From contig JAGFJL010000010.1 in assembly GCA_024102725.1 (NCBI GenBank), positions 1 to 64,000 of the forward strand: a DNA stretch of 64,000 bases, given 5' to 3'. This document shows positions 8,307 through 17,526 of this stretch, piece by piece. Source of the stretch: Nitrococcus mobilis. Its GTDB lineage: Bacteria > Pseudomonadota > Gammaproteobacteria > Nitrococcales > Nitrococcaceae. Positions within the stretch are counted from its first letter, which is position 1, and each line of letters starts with the position of its first letter. A program made the position numbers and the translations under genes. The notes below the pieces were generated by a model, which did not search any database, had not been told where the DNA came from, and was given only the letters and a program-made list of their open reading frames with translations.

Positions 8307-9050
8307 ATGGCAGGACATAGCAAGTGGGCGAACATCCAACATCGTAAGAAGGCCCAGGACGCCAAACGGGGCAAAATTTTTACCAAATTAATCCGGGAAA
8401 TCACGGTGGCGGCCCGGGTCGGCGGCCCGAATCCCGATTTGAATCCACGGCTGCGGCTTGCCATCGATCGCGCGCTCAACGTCAACATGCCGAAGGACAA
8501 TATCGAGCGGGCGACCAAGCGCGGTGCCGGTTCGGATGAGTTGGAAAGCTATGAGGAACCTCGTTTCGAAGGCTATGGACCGGCCGGGGTCGCCATTATG
8601 GCCGACTGCATGACCGATAACCGTAACCGCACGGTCAGCGAGGTCCGTTATGCTTTCAGCAAATACGGTGGCAACCTGGGTACGGATGGCTGCGTAGCGT
8701 ATCTTTTCCGCAAGCAGGGCGTTTTCGTCTTCCCGCCGCACAGCGACGAAGACCGCATCCTCGAGGTCGCCCTGGAGGCCGGCGCCGAAGACATCGCCAA
8801 TAGCGACGACGGCTCGGTGGAAGTACTCACCTCACCGGAGCACTATGATGCGGTCAAGCAGGCCCTGGAGCGCGCCGACCTACAGCCGGCGGATGCCGAG
8901 ATTACCATGCGCCCGGAAACCACCGTAACGGTCGGCGCCGAAGAAGGTCGTAAGACGCTGAAACTCATCGAACACCTGGAGGATTTGGACGACGTCCAAA
9001 ATGTCTACACCAACGCTGAAATACAGGAATCAGCCTACGACGAAGCTTGA
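8307..9050 (+). CDS. yebC: YebC/PmpR family transcriptional/translation regulator
   Basis: A 247-residue member of the YebC (TACO1/PmpR) family, matching the usual 240-250 residues. It begins with the signature MAGHSKWANIQHRK and continues with KIFTKLIREI, MPKDNIERA and YGPxGVAIM-type blocks typical of the three-domain fold. Family members are DNA- or RNA-binding; recent work on YebC proteins links some to relieving ribosome stalling at proline stretches. GAGG stands 7 bases before the ATG. It immediately precedes ruvC, ruvA and ruvB, as in most gammaproteobacteria, and its 3' end overlaps the longest ruvC frame by 50 bases. Confidence 0.95.
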   Translation: MAGHSKWANIQHRKKAQDAKRGKIFTKLIREITVAARVGGPNPDLNPRLRLAIDRALNVNMPKDNIERATKRGAGSDELESYEEPRFEGYGPAGVAIMADCMTDNRNRTVSEVRYAFSKYGGNLGTDGCVAYLFRKQGVFVFPPHSDEDRILEVALEAGAEDIANSDDGSVEVLTSPEHYDAVKQALERADLQPADAEITMRPETTVTVGAEEGRKTLKLIEHLEDLDDVQNVYTNAEIQESAYDEA

Positions 9051-9573
9051 GGATTTGCGGCACGACGGCGCGCAGCGCATCCTCGGCATTGATCCCGGCT
9101 TGCGGGTCACCGGTTTCGGTGTCATTGCAGTAAACGGCCCCCGGTTAGCTTACGTTGCTAGCGGCATCATCCGGATTCCGAACGGCGCTCTTCCCGAGCG
9201 GTTGAGTGTCCTATTTGAACAACTAGCACACGTTATGGCTCAATACGAACCGGTCGCCGCTGCGGTCGAACAGGTTTTCGTCCATCGCAATCCAAGTTCG
9301 GCGCTGAAGCTCGGTCATGCGCGCGGCGCGGCCATATGCGCCTGTGCCCGGGCCGGCTTGGCGGTTGCCGAGTACACGCCCCGGAGGATCAAGCAGGCCC
9401 TGGTCGGTACGGGTAACGCTGACAAGCATCAGGTGCAATACATGGTGCAGAGCTTGCTGCGCCTGCAGGGGAATCTGCAGGTCGATGCAGCGGATGCGCT
9501 GGCCACCGCCGTTTGCCATGCCCACGAACAGCGCTTCGACTGCGCTTGGGCCGGCGAGAAACTCATATCATGA
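9001..9573 (+). CDS. ruvC: Holliday junction endonuclease RuvC
   Basis: RuvC cuts Holliday junctions as a dimer with RuvAB. The four acidic residues of the RNase H-like site are seen: Asp in ILGIDPGLRVTGFG (about 31), Glu in AAVEQVFVHRN (about 93), and the pair in DAADALATAVCHA (about 165-168). From the ATG at 9001 the protein is 190 residues with an N-terminal extension of about 25 residues compared with E. coli RuvC (173). That start overlaps yebC by 50 bases. A TTG at 9055 would give a family-like start; neither has an ideal ribosome site. The stop overlaps ruvA as ATGA. Confidence 0.93.
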   Translation: MSTPTLKYRNQPTTKLEDLRHDGAQRILGIDPGLRVTGFGVIAVNGPRLAYVASGIIRIPNGALPERLSVLFEQLAHVMAQYEPVAAAVEQVFVHRNPSSALKLGHARGAAICACARAGLAVAEYTPRRIKQALVGTGNADKHQVQYMVQSLLRLQGNLQVDAADALATAVCHAHEQRFDCAWAGEKLIS

Positions 9574-10181
9574 TTGGCCGCCTACGGGGCATTCTACTTG
9601 AAAAGCAACCGCCACGGTTGCTCATTGACGTTCGGGGGGTGGGCTATGAAGTCGAGGCCCCGATGTCCACCTTCTACGAGCTGCCGGCCCAGGGCGAGCC
9701 GATTACTCTTCGCATTCACCTCGCCGTCAAGGAGGATGGGCATACCTTATACGGTTTCCACACCGAGCAGGAGCGGGCGTTATTTCGCAGCCTCATCCGA
9801 GTAAGCGGCGTAGGCCCTAAAATGGCACTGGCTTTTCTCTCCGGCATGCGCACGGAAGAATTCCTACGGTGTGTGCGCCGGCGTGATACCGCAGCGCTCA
9901 TACGCTTGCCCGGCGTAGGTAAAAAAACGGCGGAACGGCTGGTGATAGAGATGCAAGATCGGCTCTCTGCGTTTGAGATCCAGGCCGGCACGGCAGCGGG
10001 AGCCATCCCCTGCGCAACAGGTGGTACAAGCGAAACGTTCACCGAAGCCCTGAGTGCCTTGCTGGCGCTCGGCTACAAAACGCCCGAGGCTCAGCGGCTA
10101 TTGGCTGGGCTAGCCGAAGCTGAATTGAGCAGCGAGGAGTTGATCCGACTCGCTCTTCGCAAGGCCGTTCACAAACCATAA
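9570..10181 (+). CDS. ruvA: Holliday junction helicase subunit RuvA
   Basis: A 203-residue protein, the same size as E. coli RuvA. The N-terminal OB-fold opens with MIGRLRGILLEKQPP; two helix-hairpin-helix motifs follow (GVGPKMALAFLSGM, about 80-95, and LPGVGKKTAERLVIEM, about 113-128); the C-terminal domain III (EALSALLALGYKTPEAQ) binds RuvB. RuvA holds the junction while RuvB drives branch migration. The ATG at 9570 overlaps the ruvC stop as ATGA, so the longer open frame upstream is ignored. Confidence 0.95.
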   Translation: MIGRLRGILLEKQPPRLLIDVRGVGYEVEAPMSTFYELPAQGEPITLRIHLAVKEDGHTLYGFHTEQERALFRSLIRVSGVGPKMALAFLSGMRTEEFLRCVRRRDTAALIRLPGVGKKTAERLVIEMQDRLSAFEIQAGTAAGAIPCATGGTSETFTEALSALLALGYKTPEAQRLLAGLAEAELSSEELIRLALRKAVHKP

Positions 10182-10395
10182 ACCACGAGCAAACCGATGC
10201 ATGGTCTCTGCCCAAAGCAACCCAACGTCAGCCCCGCCGGCACCTATCGCCAATGCATCACTCGGGATTTAGCCATCGCTGTGCTAGCGCACGATACAGC
10301 GGTAGCCGCAACGCCCCCTCGAACTATTAGGCATTAAATACGGGCAATGCCCATACGCACGGCTGATTGTAAGCATGCCTGAGGATACACGGGCC

Positions 10396-11439
10396 ATGAT
10401 TGAGCCGGATCGAGTCGTTCAAGAACAGGCGGCGGGCGAAGACGAGGCCATCGATCGGGCCATCCGCCCGCGCCGGTTAGCCGATTATGTGGGCCAACCG
10501 GCGGTTAGAGAACAGCTGGGAATCTTCGTCCATGCCACGCGGCAACGCGGCGAGCCGCTTGATCATGTCCTGATCTTCGGCCCCCCCGGCCTGGGCAAAA
10601 CGACCCTGGCCCACATCGTCGCCCATGAGTTGGGGGTGGGCCTGCGGCAAACCTCGGGACCGGTGCTCGACAAACCCGGCGACCTAGCAGCGCTGCTGAC
10701 CAATCTCGAACCCCAGGACGTGCTGTTCATCGACGAAATCCATCGGCTCTCACCGGTGATCGAGGAGGTTCTCTATCCTGCAATGGAGGACTTCAAAATC
10801 GACATCCTGATCGGCGAGGGGCCGGCGGCGCGCTCCATAAAACTCGATCTGCCACCGTTTACGCTGGTGGGCGCCACAACCCGAGCGGGCCTGCTCACCT
10901 CGCCCCTACGCGATCGCTTCGGCATCGTGCAGCGTCTGGAGTATTATTGTGTGGAAGATCTCGCAGCCATCGTGCAGCGCTCCGCGACATTGCTGGCGCT
11001 GACTATAGACGATCGCGGGGCATTGGAAATCGCGCAACGCTCCCGGGGGACCCCGCGAATTGCCAACCGGCTGCTGAGACGGGTACGCGATTTCGCTGAA
11101 GTCAAGGCGGATGGGCGCATCACGATGGAGGTAGCAAAAGCCGCCATGAATTTACTGAATGTGGATGGCAACGGCTTCGACGTCCAGGATCGACGGCTAT
11201 TGCTGACCATCATCGAGAAATTCGATGGCGGACCGGTGGGACTGGACAGCTTAGCGGCGGCGATCGGCGACGAACGCGGCACCATCGAGGACGTGCTCGA
11301 GCCCTATCTGATCCAACAGGGGTTTATCATGCGCACGGCGCGGGGGCGAATGGCAACGCGCAACGCTTATCTGCATTTTGGCTATCCCCCGCCTGCGCGC
11401 AGCCATGAGGCGACGCCGGATCTGTTCGACGACGCCTGA
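10396..11439 (+). CDS. ruvB: Holliday junction branch-migration ATPase RuvB
   Basis: A 347-residue AAA+ ATPase. Walker A GPPGLGKT (about 63-70), Walker B DEIH in [12 protein letters not shown] (about 114-125), sensor 1 ATTRAG and an arginine-finger region [11 protein letters not shown] are all seen; the C-terminal winged helix ends with RTARGRMAT. The start at 10396 (MIEPDR) matches the MIExDR opening of the family; an upstream in-frame ATG at 10375 adds 7 residues. The 190-base gap from ruvA contains a small imperfect stem (CGCTGT ... ACAGCG, about 10276-10300) and probably its own promoter. glrK starts 17 bases after the stop. Confidence 0.95.
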   Translation: MIEPDRVVQEQAAGEDEAIDRAIRPRRLADYVGQPAVREQLGIFVHATRQRGEPLDHVLIFGPPGLGKTTLAHIVAHELGVGLRQTSGPVLDKPGDLAALLTNLEPQDVLFIDEIHRLSPVIEEVLYPAMEDFKIDILIGEGPAARSIKLDLPPFTLVGATTRAGLLTSPLRDRFGIVQRLEYYCVEDLAAIVQRSATLLALTIDDRGALEIAQRSRGTPRIANRLLRRVRDFAEVKADGRITMEVAKAAMNLLNVDGNGFDVQDRRLLLTIIEKFDGGPVGLDSLAAAIGDERGTIEDVLEPYLIQQGFIMRTARGRMATRNAYLHFGYPPPARSHEATPDLFDDA

Positions 11440-11456
11440 GTGCGGCCATTCGCACG

Positions 11457-12914
11457 ATGAAGTTATACCACCCGCGATCCACCCTTACCCTGATCCTCTA
11501 TGGCTTTGGGGTCGTATCATTGCCGCTGTTCTTTGCCCTGGCCTACGCCGGTGTCTATGTTGACCGGCTCTCTGAGCAAGCCCAGACGGCCGTCTACAAC
11601 GCGGCCCAGGCAATTCAAGGCAGCCGCAGCCTCGTGGAGGCACTCACCGGGATGGAGCGCACGGCGCGGCAGTATTTGTTGCTGGGTGATCACTCGCTGT
11701 TCAAAGTTTACAAAAAGGCTCATGACGAGTTCCAATCCATCGTCAAACACCTCAGTATTCTCACCGCCGAAGCGCCGCATCGACGCCATATCGAGAACAT
11801 CGGTCGCCAGGAAACCGAACTGTTCCAACGCTTATCGGATGAAAACGCGCGCCAGCAGATGACGCAGCAGGAGACTGCGGATATCTTCATTACACTGCAC
11901 AAGCTCGCCGATCAAATCAGCCGGGGGAGTAACCGGCAGATCGACCACGAGGTTCAAGTAATGCAGCAGACGGCCACGATGGCTCAACGCGTGCTATTCT
12001 GGCTGGCGATTGCGCTTATCCCGCTGACTCTTATCTCAACGGCGATTTTCACTGTACTGATCTCGCGTCCCGTACGCCAGGTGGACAACGCCATTCGCGA
12101 ACTCGGTGCCGGCCGTTTCGGCTCGCCCATCGAAGTTTCCGGGCCCCAGGATCTACATGCGCTGGGTGAGCGTCTTGAGTGGCTGCGCCGTCGATTGATC
12201 GAACTCGAGAGCGAGAAGACGCGCTTCCTGCGGCATGTCTCCCATGAACTCAAAACGCCGCTCACCACGATTCGAGAGAGCACGGCTCTGCTGGGAGATG
12301 AAATAGTTGGCACGCTCAACGACGAACAGCGGGAAATTACCCAGATTCTCCATGCAAGCGGACATCGCCTACAGATCCTCATAGAGGATCTGCTCGATTT
12401 CTCCCGTATGCAGGCGCACCGCCCCGCGCTCAATCTCGCCCCGGTGGACATGAGCGTGCTGGTGGAAAACGTGCTGCAGAATCACAAGTTGGCAATCAAA
12501 GCGAAGTCGCTGCTGGTAACGACTAAACTCGCCGAATGCCGATTGATTGGCGATGCCGGAAAGCTACGAACCGTCGTAGACAACCTGCTTTCCAACGCAA
12601 TCAAATTCTCGCCTACCCACGGCGCGCTTACCATCAGAACGCTGCAACTCGAAAATACCGCCGTGCTGGACGTCGCCGACCAGGGCCCCGGGATCACTGC
12701 CGCGGAACGCGATAGAGTATTCGAAGCTTTTTTTCAAGGTAGGCTCCAACCCGAAGGCTACGTCAAGGGCTCCGGGTTAGGGCTTTCCATTGCTCGCGAG
12801 TACGTACTCGCGCACGATGGACGCATCGACATCCTGGATAGGCCAGGCTCCGGGGCACGACTGCGGGTCATGTTGCCGTGTCGCGCGACCCCCAAACTGG
12901 CGGCGGTCAACTGA
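11457..12914 (+). CDS. glrK: Sensor histidine kinase GlrK/QseE-like
   Basis: A 485-residue membrane histidine kinase. Transmembrane helices at about 11-33 and 179-202 enclose a periplasmic helical sensor domain. A HAMP segment follows (about 203-255), then the H-box VSHELKTPLTTIRES with His263, and a HATPase with the N-box (VVDNLLSNAIKFSP), G1 (DQGPGI) and G2 (GSGLGLSIA) motifs. The assignment as GlrK (QseE) rests on its partners: a QseG-like lipoprotein and a GAFTGA-containing response regulator follow in the same order as in E. coli. In enterics the system reports on envelope state and drives sigma-54 promoters, notably glmY. The start at 11457 has only a weak ribosome site. Confidence 0.88.
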   Translation: MKLYHPRSTLTLILYGFGVVSLPLFFALAYAGVYVDRLSEQAQTAVYNAAQAIQGSRSLVEALTGMERTARQYLLLGDHSLFKVYKKAHDEFQSIVKHLSILTAEAPHRRHIENIGRQETELFQRLSDENARQQMTQQETADIFITLHKLADQISRGSNRQIDHEVQVMQQTATMAQRVLFWLAIALIPLTLISTAIFTVLISRPVRQVDNAIRELGAGRFGSPIEVSGPQDLHALGERLEWLRRRLIELESEKTRFLRHVSHELKTPLTTIRESTALLGDEIVGTLNDEQREITQILHASGHRLQILIEDLLDFSRMQAHRPALNLAPVDMSVLVENVLQNHKLAIKAKSLLVTTKLAECRLIGDAGKLRTVVDNLLSNAIKFSPTHGALTIRTLQLENTAVLDVADQGPGITAAERDRVFEAFFQGRLQPEGYVKGSGLGLSIAREYVLAHDGRIDILDRPGSGARLRVMLPCRATPKLAAVN

Positions 12915-12998
12915 ACAGCCGCAAACGGACCTTGAGGGAGCATCTGATTTATTCGTCACACCGGCGATGGTCGGTTTCCAGGCTCTTGATTTTACTGG

Positions 12999-13018
12999 AT
13001 TCCGGCTTTCGCCGGAAT
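12999..13018. repeat. REP-like hairpin ATTCCGGC-TTTC-GCCGGAAT
   Basis: A perfect 8-base stem with a 4-base loop in the 177-base gap between glrK and the lipoprotein gene. The wording 'GGATTCCGGCTTTCGCCGGAAT' is a common dispersed proteobacterial palindrome. It may tune or stabilise the transcript between the two cistrons, or may simply be a mobile repeat. A related piece, CACCGGCGATGG, lies just upstream at about 12959-12970. Confidence 0.6.
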
Positions 13019-13091
13019 AACGACAAGGTAACTGATCAGAGGTTCCTGAGCAGCCCAAAGCGCACTCTAAATTATCAATAGGCATTCATGC

Positions 13092-13643
13092 ATGAGCAAA
13101 ACGCCGCTCACGTTGATTCTTCTCATCCTCCCGCTGATGATGCCAGGCTGTCGATATTTTCCTCTCGAAAACGGCCAAGACGCGAGCTCCCAAGGCGCAG
13201 CGGAGCTTACTCGACCCGACCCGCGAGGAATCGCCGAACTGCTGGGTTACTATCGGGGCCTCGACGGGCTCGACGAGAACGGCCTGAAAACCCGCCTCAC
13301 TAGGCTCCAAAGCCGCTTACAAAAGGATGACTGCAGTACGGTTCGGTTGAAATCGGCTATGATACTCAGTAAGTTATCGGCCCACAGTGGCGGCCCGAAT
13401 AGCCAAACCATTTTAGACCCATGTCTGAATAATGCATTCAATCGGTATTCTGCTGCAGGCAAGCTCGCCTTCCTGCTGCAAGAGTTGATCGAAACCCGCA
13501 AGGCCGCCGACGGAGCTCAAGCCGAGCTACAAAATTACCATTACCGGATCAAAACGCTGCAAGATGAAAACGAAAAATTACATAAACAACTCGAGGGCAT
13601 AAAGGCTATTGAGAAAAGCATCCAGCAGCGTAACCAGCACTAG
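13092..13643 (+). CDS. qseG: QseG-like outer-membrane lipoprotein
   Basis: A 183-residue predicted lipoprotein. The signal peptide is residues 1-17 with the lipobox MMPGC (Cys18). The rest is helical, and the last ~50 residues (AELQNYHYRIKTLQDENEKLHKQLEGI) form a coiled coil. The middle has a Cys-containing stretch (KDDCSTVRLKSAMILSKL). In E. coli QseG sits in the outer membrane and contacts the sensor kinase periplasmic domain. Family likeness here is by position, size and architecture rather than strong motif, so the symbol is tentative. It lies between the kinase and regulator genes and ends 16 bases before glrR. Confidence 0.75.
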   Translation: MSKTPLTLILLILPLMMPGCRYFPLENGQDASSQGAAELTRPDPRGIAELLGYYRGLDGLDENGLKTRLTRLQSRLQKDDCSTVRLKSAMILSKLSAHSGGPNSQTILDPCLNNAFNRYSAAGKLAFLLQELIETRKAADGAQAELQNYHYRIKTLQDENEKLHKQLEGIKAIEKSIQQRNQH

Positions 13644-13659
13644 CGGAGTGGAACCCAAC

Positions 13660-15018
13660 ATGGCCAAAGACTACCGTATCCTGGTGGTCGACGACGACCC
13701 GGGAGTGCTGCGCCTGCTCTCCATTCGACTCAAATCCAACGGCTACGAAGTGGCAACCGCCCAAAGCGGTGAGGAAGCGCTATCGAATTTTGCGGGCATC
13801 AGGCCGCATCTGGTAATAGCGGATCTGCGCATGGACGGCATGGATGGCATGGCGCTGTTCCAGAACCTGCACAAACAGCATCCTACGCTGCCCGTGATCA
13901 TTCTTACGGCTCACGGGTCGATTCCGGATGCCGTAGAAGCAACCCAGAAAGGCGTCTTCGGCTTCATCACCAAGCCGTTCGAGGCCCCCGCGCTGTTGCA
14001 ACAAGTGGAAAGCGCCTTGCGCCTTTCGGGCATCGTGGAGCCGGACACCGCGGGCAAACAGACCAATACCTGGCGTGCCGAGATCATCAGCCGCAGCCCT
14101 TTGATGGAGGACGTCCTGCAGCGCGCTAAAATGATCGCTCCGAGCGAAGCCAGTGTATTCATACAGGGCGAGAGTGGCACCGGTAAAGAATTGCTGGCAA
14201 AAGCCCTCCATAATACAAGCCGGCGCAGCAAGGGCCCCTTCATCGCCGTCAACTGCGGCGCGATACCCGAACCACTGCTGGAATCCGAACTTTTCGGCCA
14301 TAAAAAAGGCGCCTTCACAGGCGCTAATCAAGACCACGAGGGCCTTTTCAAGGCCGCTGACGGCGGGACGCTGTTCCTCGATGAAATCGGGGATATGCCG
14401 CTTGCGCTCCAGGTCAAACTGCTGCGAGTGCTGCAAGAGCATCAGGTGCGGCCAGTCGGCTACACGCAGGATATATCCGTCAATGTGCGGATCATCTCCG
14501 CTACCCATCGTGACCTAGAACAAGAGATGGCCGAGGGTCGTTTCCGCGAGGACCTCTACTATCGGCTCAATGTGGTCACTTTATCCTTGCCCTCGCTCGC
14601 GCAGCGCCGAGAGGATGTGCCTGTTCTGGCCAACCACTTCCTTCATCAGCTGGCGCACAAGTATGAAAAGAATCTCAAAGGCTTCTCGCAGGAGGCCATG
14701 GAGCACCTGGTCAGCGCCCAATGGCCGGGTAATATCCGTCAGCTTTACAATGTAATCGAGCAGGTGGCGATTTTATCCACGACGCCGATCATTTCATACG
14801 ATCTGGTGCAGCAAGCCTTGCGGGAGGATGTCCCTGGTCTGCCGCCTTTTGCCGATGCCCGACGTGATTTCGAGCGCGGTTACTTAGTCAAGCTGCTGCA
14901 GATCACCGAAGGTAATGTCAGCCGTGCTGCCCGACTGGCGAAAAGAAACCGTACCGAATTCTACAAATTGCTCAACCGCCACGACCTCAACCCCAGCCTG
15001 TTCAAACAGGCACGTTGA
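13660..15018 (+). CDS. glrR: Sigma-54 response regulator GlrR/QseF-like
   Basis: A 452-residue NtrC-family activator. The receiver domain (about 1-120) has VVDDDPG and the phospho-Asp in [12 protein letters not shown]. The AAA+ domain has Walker A GESGTGKE, an intact sigma-54 contact loop KKGAFTGA (about 214-221), and Walker B LFLDEIGD. The C-terminus carries a Fis-type helix-turn-helix ([24 protein letters not shown]). Activates sigma-54 promoters when phosphorylated by the neighbouring kinase. ATG 13660 is preferred over an upstream in-frame codon at 13609 because GGAGTGG precedes it and the domain starts at once. No gene follows for 0.7 kb. Confidence 0.92.
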   Translation: MAKDYRILVVDDDPGVLRLLSIRLKSNGYEVATAQSGEEALSNFAGIRPHLVIADLRMDGMDGMALFQNLHKQHPTLPVIILTAHGSIPDAVEATQKGVFGFITKPFEAPALLQQVESALRLSGIVEPDTAGKQTNTWRAEIISRSPLMEDVLQRAKMIAPSEASVFIQGESGTGKELLAKALHNTSRRSKGPFIAVNCGAIPEPLLESELFGHKKGAFTGANQDHEGLFKAADGGTLFLDEIGDMPLALQVKLLRVLQEHQVRPVGYTQDISVNVRIISATHRDLEQEMAEGRFREDLYYRLNVVTLSLPSLAQRREDVPVLANHFLHQLAHKYEKNLKGFSQEAMEHLVSAQWPGNIRQLYNVIEQVAILSTTPIISYDLVQQALREDVPGLPPFADARRDFERGYLVKLLQITEGNVSRAARLAKRNRTEFYKLLNRHDLNPSLFKQAR

Positions 15019-15749
15019 TGCGCGGGAGAACATCTCCGATGTCCGAACCGCAGAGCCTTTCGCTAGGCATTAGCCCACTCCGTCGGATACGCCATCAGCC
15101 AACAAACAAACGGCAAACTTGGCGTCTGCCAAAAGACGAAATGAAAGCGTGCGGGAGATCGCATGTGTGATCATCTCACGGCATATCTGTCTCCAAACAG
15201 CGACGCGCATTTGGCCGTCGCACCAGCTCATGCTTCTGTACCGATCGCATGGCGTGCTCTGCACATTTTTCTCTAAATTATCAATGCACTACCTATATCA
15301 AGATCCCGTGATTGCCAACCATTGCACATCCCGGCAAAGTCAAACTTGGCTGAATATCGCCATCAAGCATAGGCTTAGTACGCAGTCGATGGGAGGAACA
15401 TGACGGGATGCAGCTGCGGGAGGCAACTCCATGTCGCTATTCGGAGACAAATTTAGCGGCCATATAATTGGACCGACAGCGGCGGACAAGCACATTATAT
15501 TGATTTTATTTAATTTAAAAAAACAGGCATAACTTTTGCTTATAAAATAACTGAATAGCTGTGGCTATCCGCCCGCAGACGTACTTGCCGAAACAAACGT
15601 TGGTTAATAGAGGGTCCGACCACAAGCGCGCCTTTGCTGATTTCGCACCTGTAGGCTCTAGTAAGCCCCGTCACCCCCTCATTCCGGCCTGCAGGTGCTT
15701 TCTTCTCCCTACAACCCCTGTGTCGAAGCGCTATTCGAGGCAGGGGTTG
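15019..15749. other. Long convergent intergenic region, partly AT-rich
   Basis: 731 bases between the glrR stop and the sulP stop. No recognised gene. Base composition falls sharply at about 15495-15560, where runs of A and T stand out from the GC-rich surroundings. Two very small open frames (15400-15456 and 15431-15532) have good ribosome sites, and a strong hairpin lies at 15711-15750. A short TTGGC-GTCT-GCCAA hairpin is at about 15118-15131. No convincing sigma-54 promoter (GG-N10-GC) for a GlrR-controlled RNA was found. Confidence 0.5.
15431..15532 (+). CDS. Possible 33-residue small protein
   Basis: An ATG at 15431 preceded by GGGAGG with ideal 7-base spacing opens a 33-residue frame ending at a TAA. 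Residues 21-28 are hydrophobic (HIILILFN), followed by LKKQA. The C-terminal half lies in the AT-rich patch. A second, overlapping mini-frame (15400-15456, MTGCSCGRQ...) also has a GGGAGG just upstream. No homology is known to me. It could be a leader peptide or small membrane peptide, or chance. Confidence 0.25.
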   Translation: MSLFGDKFSGHIIGPTAADKHIILILFNLKKQA

Positions 15750-15750
15750 T
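15711..15750 (-). terminator. Strong stem-loop at the sulP 3' end
   Basis: ACAACCCCTG (15711-15720) pairs perfectly with CAGGGGTTGT (15741-15750), and TCGAA/TTCGA (15723-15727, 15734-15738) pair inside. The right arm touches the sulP stop codon. Position fits a terminator for sulP, but there is no T-run after the stem on the minus strand, so Rho-dependent ending or mRNA 3'-end protection is equally possible. Confidence 0.5.
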
Positions 15751-17519
15751 CAGTGCTCGGCACCATTGAACCCCTTCGAGCGCCCTGTATCGGCGAAGGC
15801 CTCGAATGCCTGCCCCGCGGTAAGATAAGTGCGCTCAGCAATCCGCTGCCCTAGACGAGTAGGGCGTAAGCGGTCCTGCACCGGCCCTTTTACCTCGGCT
15901 AGATACAAAACGATGCCGGCATGCGCCAGTGCCTCTTCCAGATGTTCGAGCATCTCCAGGCCGCTCGCATCGATGTAATTGACTGCGGCCATCACCAGCA
16001 ACAGTTTCTGCGTATCCGGTGCAGCCGCCAAGTGTCGGGTTATGAAATCCTCAACCTGGGCGGCGTTGGCAAAATAAATGCTTTCATCGATGCGTACCGC
16101 CAGCACCTGCGGGTTGGTCTGCGCCACGTAACGGTTGACGTTGCGGAAATGCTCGGTACCAGGAAGCCGGCCAACCACCACGATGTGCGGATGGCCGGTG
16201 CGCCACAAGTACAATGCCAGCGACAGGACGATGCCCATCAACAAACCCAGCTCGATACCGAGTCCCAGCACCGCCACGCCCGTTACCGCCAAGGCGGCGC
16301 CGTCGGCACGGTCGTAGGCCCAAACCCGGCGCGCGCCAGCCACGTCGATCAGCTGCGCAACTGCGACGACGATGATCGCCGCCAACACCGCATCCGGTAA
16401 GGAGTAGAACCAGCCCGTGAAAAACAAAGCGACCACGCCGATCAGCCCGGCGGTGATGATACCGGCCAGCTGAGTACGGGCACCGACGTCGAAGTTGACC
16501 ACCGAGCGCGAAAAACCACCGGCCACCGGCAGGGTGCCGACCACAGCGGCGGCGAGGTTGCTCATGCCAAGGGCGACGAGCTCCCGGTTGGCATCGACTT
16601 TCTGGCGTCGGCGCGCGGCCAATACCTTGGCGAGCGATACGCTTTCCACATAACCCATCAAGGCGATCAGCACCGCTGAGGGCAGCAGCGCGCGCCAGCC
16701 CGGCGCGGAGAGGAAATCAAGCGACGGCACCGGCAGCCCCGCCGGCACGGTGCCTACCACGGCCAGCCCATAGATGCTCTCGGCATCGAGTAGTGCGGCC
16801 GCTAGCGTAGCCAAAATTACGACGACCAGCGGGATCGTGCGTACAATCAACCCGGCGCCACGAGCGTCCATACCGATCCGTTGCAATAGGCGCATGAGCG
16901 GGCTGCGCCCCGCCAGCAACACTATGAGGGCAGCCAAGCCAAACGTTAGGGTTGGAACGTGCAGCTCATCGAAATGGCTTGTGAGCGCCTGCAGTGTCTC
17001 GAAGACGCCACCACGGGCCAAATCGATACCCAGCAGATGCTTGATCTGGCTCGTTATGATCAGCACCGCCGCGCCGCTGGTAAACCCTGAGAGCACGGGG
17101 TGGCTGATGAAGTTGACCAAAACACCGAGCCGGAATATCCCGAGCAGCGCGAGAAACAGCCCTCCTTCGGCAGCCAGAATAACGGCGCCGCTCAGCCAAA
17201 GCTGCCGATCTCCACCGCTGTAGTCGTTGAGCGCGTTGGCCACCATGAGCGCAAGCACCGCCACGGGGCCTACCCCCAGCACCCGACTGGTGCCGAACAA
17301 AGCATACGCGAGCGGCGGGATGATCGACGCATATAGCCCCATTTCCGGCGGCAGGCCGGCCAGCACAGCATAGGCCATGCTCTGCGGCACCAGCAGAATG
17401 GCGGCTATGATTCCGGCGATCAGATCGTCCGACCAAGCGCCACGGCCAGTGGCGCGCAACTGTCCGAGCAGAGGCAGCAAGCGCAACAAGGCATACTGTG
17501 CCCTGGTACCCCCCCTCAT
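15750..17519 (-). CDS. SulP-family anion transporter with STAS domain
   Basis: A 589-residue inner-membrane protein with 10-12 hydrophobic segments and a cytoplasmic STAS domain at the end (about 450-560; MAAVNYIDASGLEML is the STAS signature). The SulP hallmark VPQSMAYAVLAGLPPEMGLYASIIPPLAYALFGTS (about 43-78) is clear. SulP proteins carry sulfate, bicarbonate or other anions. The gene starts 7 bases after the persulfide dioxygenase gene, so the two form one transcript. In this context export of sulfite or sulfate made by sulfide oxidation, or sulfate/bicarbonate exchange, is plausible but inferred. Confidence 0.92.
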   Translation of the reverse strand: MRGGTRAQYALLRLLPLLGQLRATGRGAWSDDLIAGIIAAILLVPQSMAYAVLAGLPPEMGLYASIIPPLAYALFGTSRVLGVGPVAVLALMVANALNDYSGGDRQLWLSGAVILAAEGGLFLALLGIFRLGVLVNFISHPVLSGFTSGAAVLIITSQIKHLLGIDLARGGVFETLQALTSHFDELHVPTLTFGLAALIVLLAGRSPLMRLLQRIGMDARGAGLIVRTIPLVVVILATLAAALLDAESIYGLAVVGTVPAGLPVPSLDFLSAPGWRALLPSAVLIALMGYVESVSLAKVLAARRRQKVDANRELVALGMSNLAAAVVGTLPVAGGFSRSVVNFDVGARTQLAGIITAGLIGVVALFFTGWFYSLPDAVLAAIIVVAVAQLIDVAGARRVWAYDRADGAALAVTGVAVLGLGIELGLLMGIVLSLALYLWRTGHPHIVVVGRLPGTEHFRNVNRYVAQTNPQVLAVRIDESIYFANAAQVEDFITRHLAAAPDTQKLLLVMAAVNYIDASGLEMLEHLEEALAHAGIVLYLAEVKGPVQDRLRPTRLGQRIAERTYLTAGQAFEAFADTGRSKGFNGAEH

Positions 17520-17526
17520 CGCCGCT

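Noticed and set aside
15241-15265. Sigma-54 promoter TGGCGTGCTCTGCA
   Set aside because: The GG-to-GC distance is 8 bases rather than the required 10.
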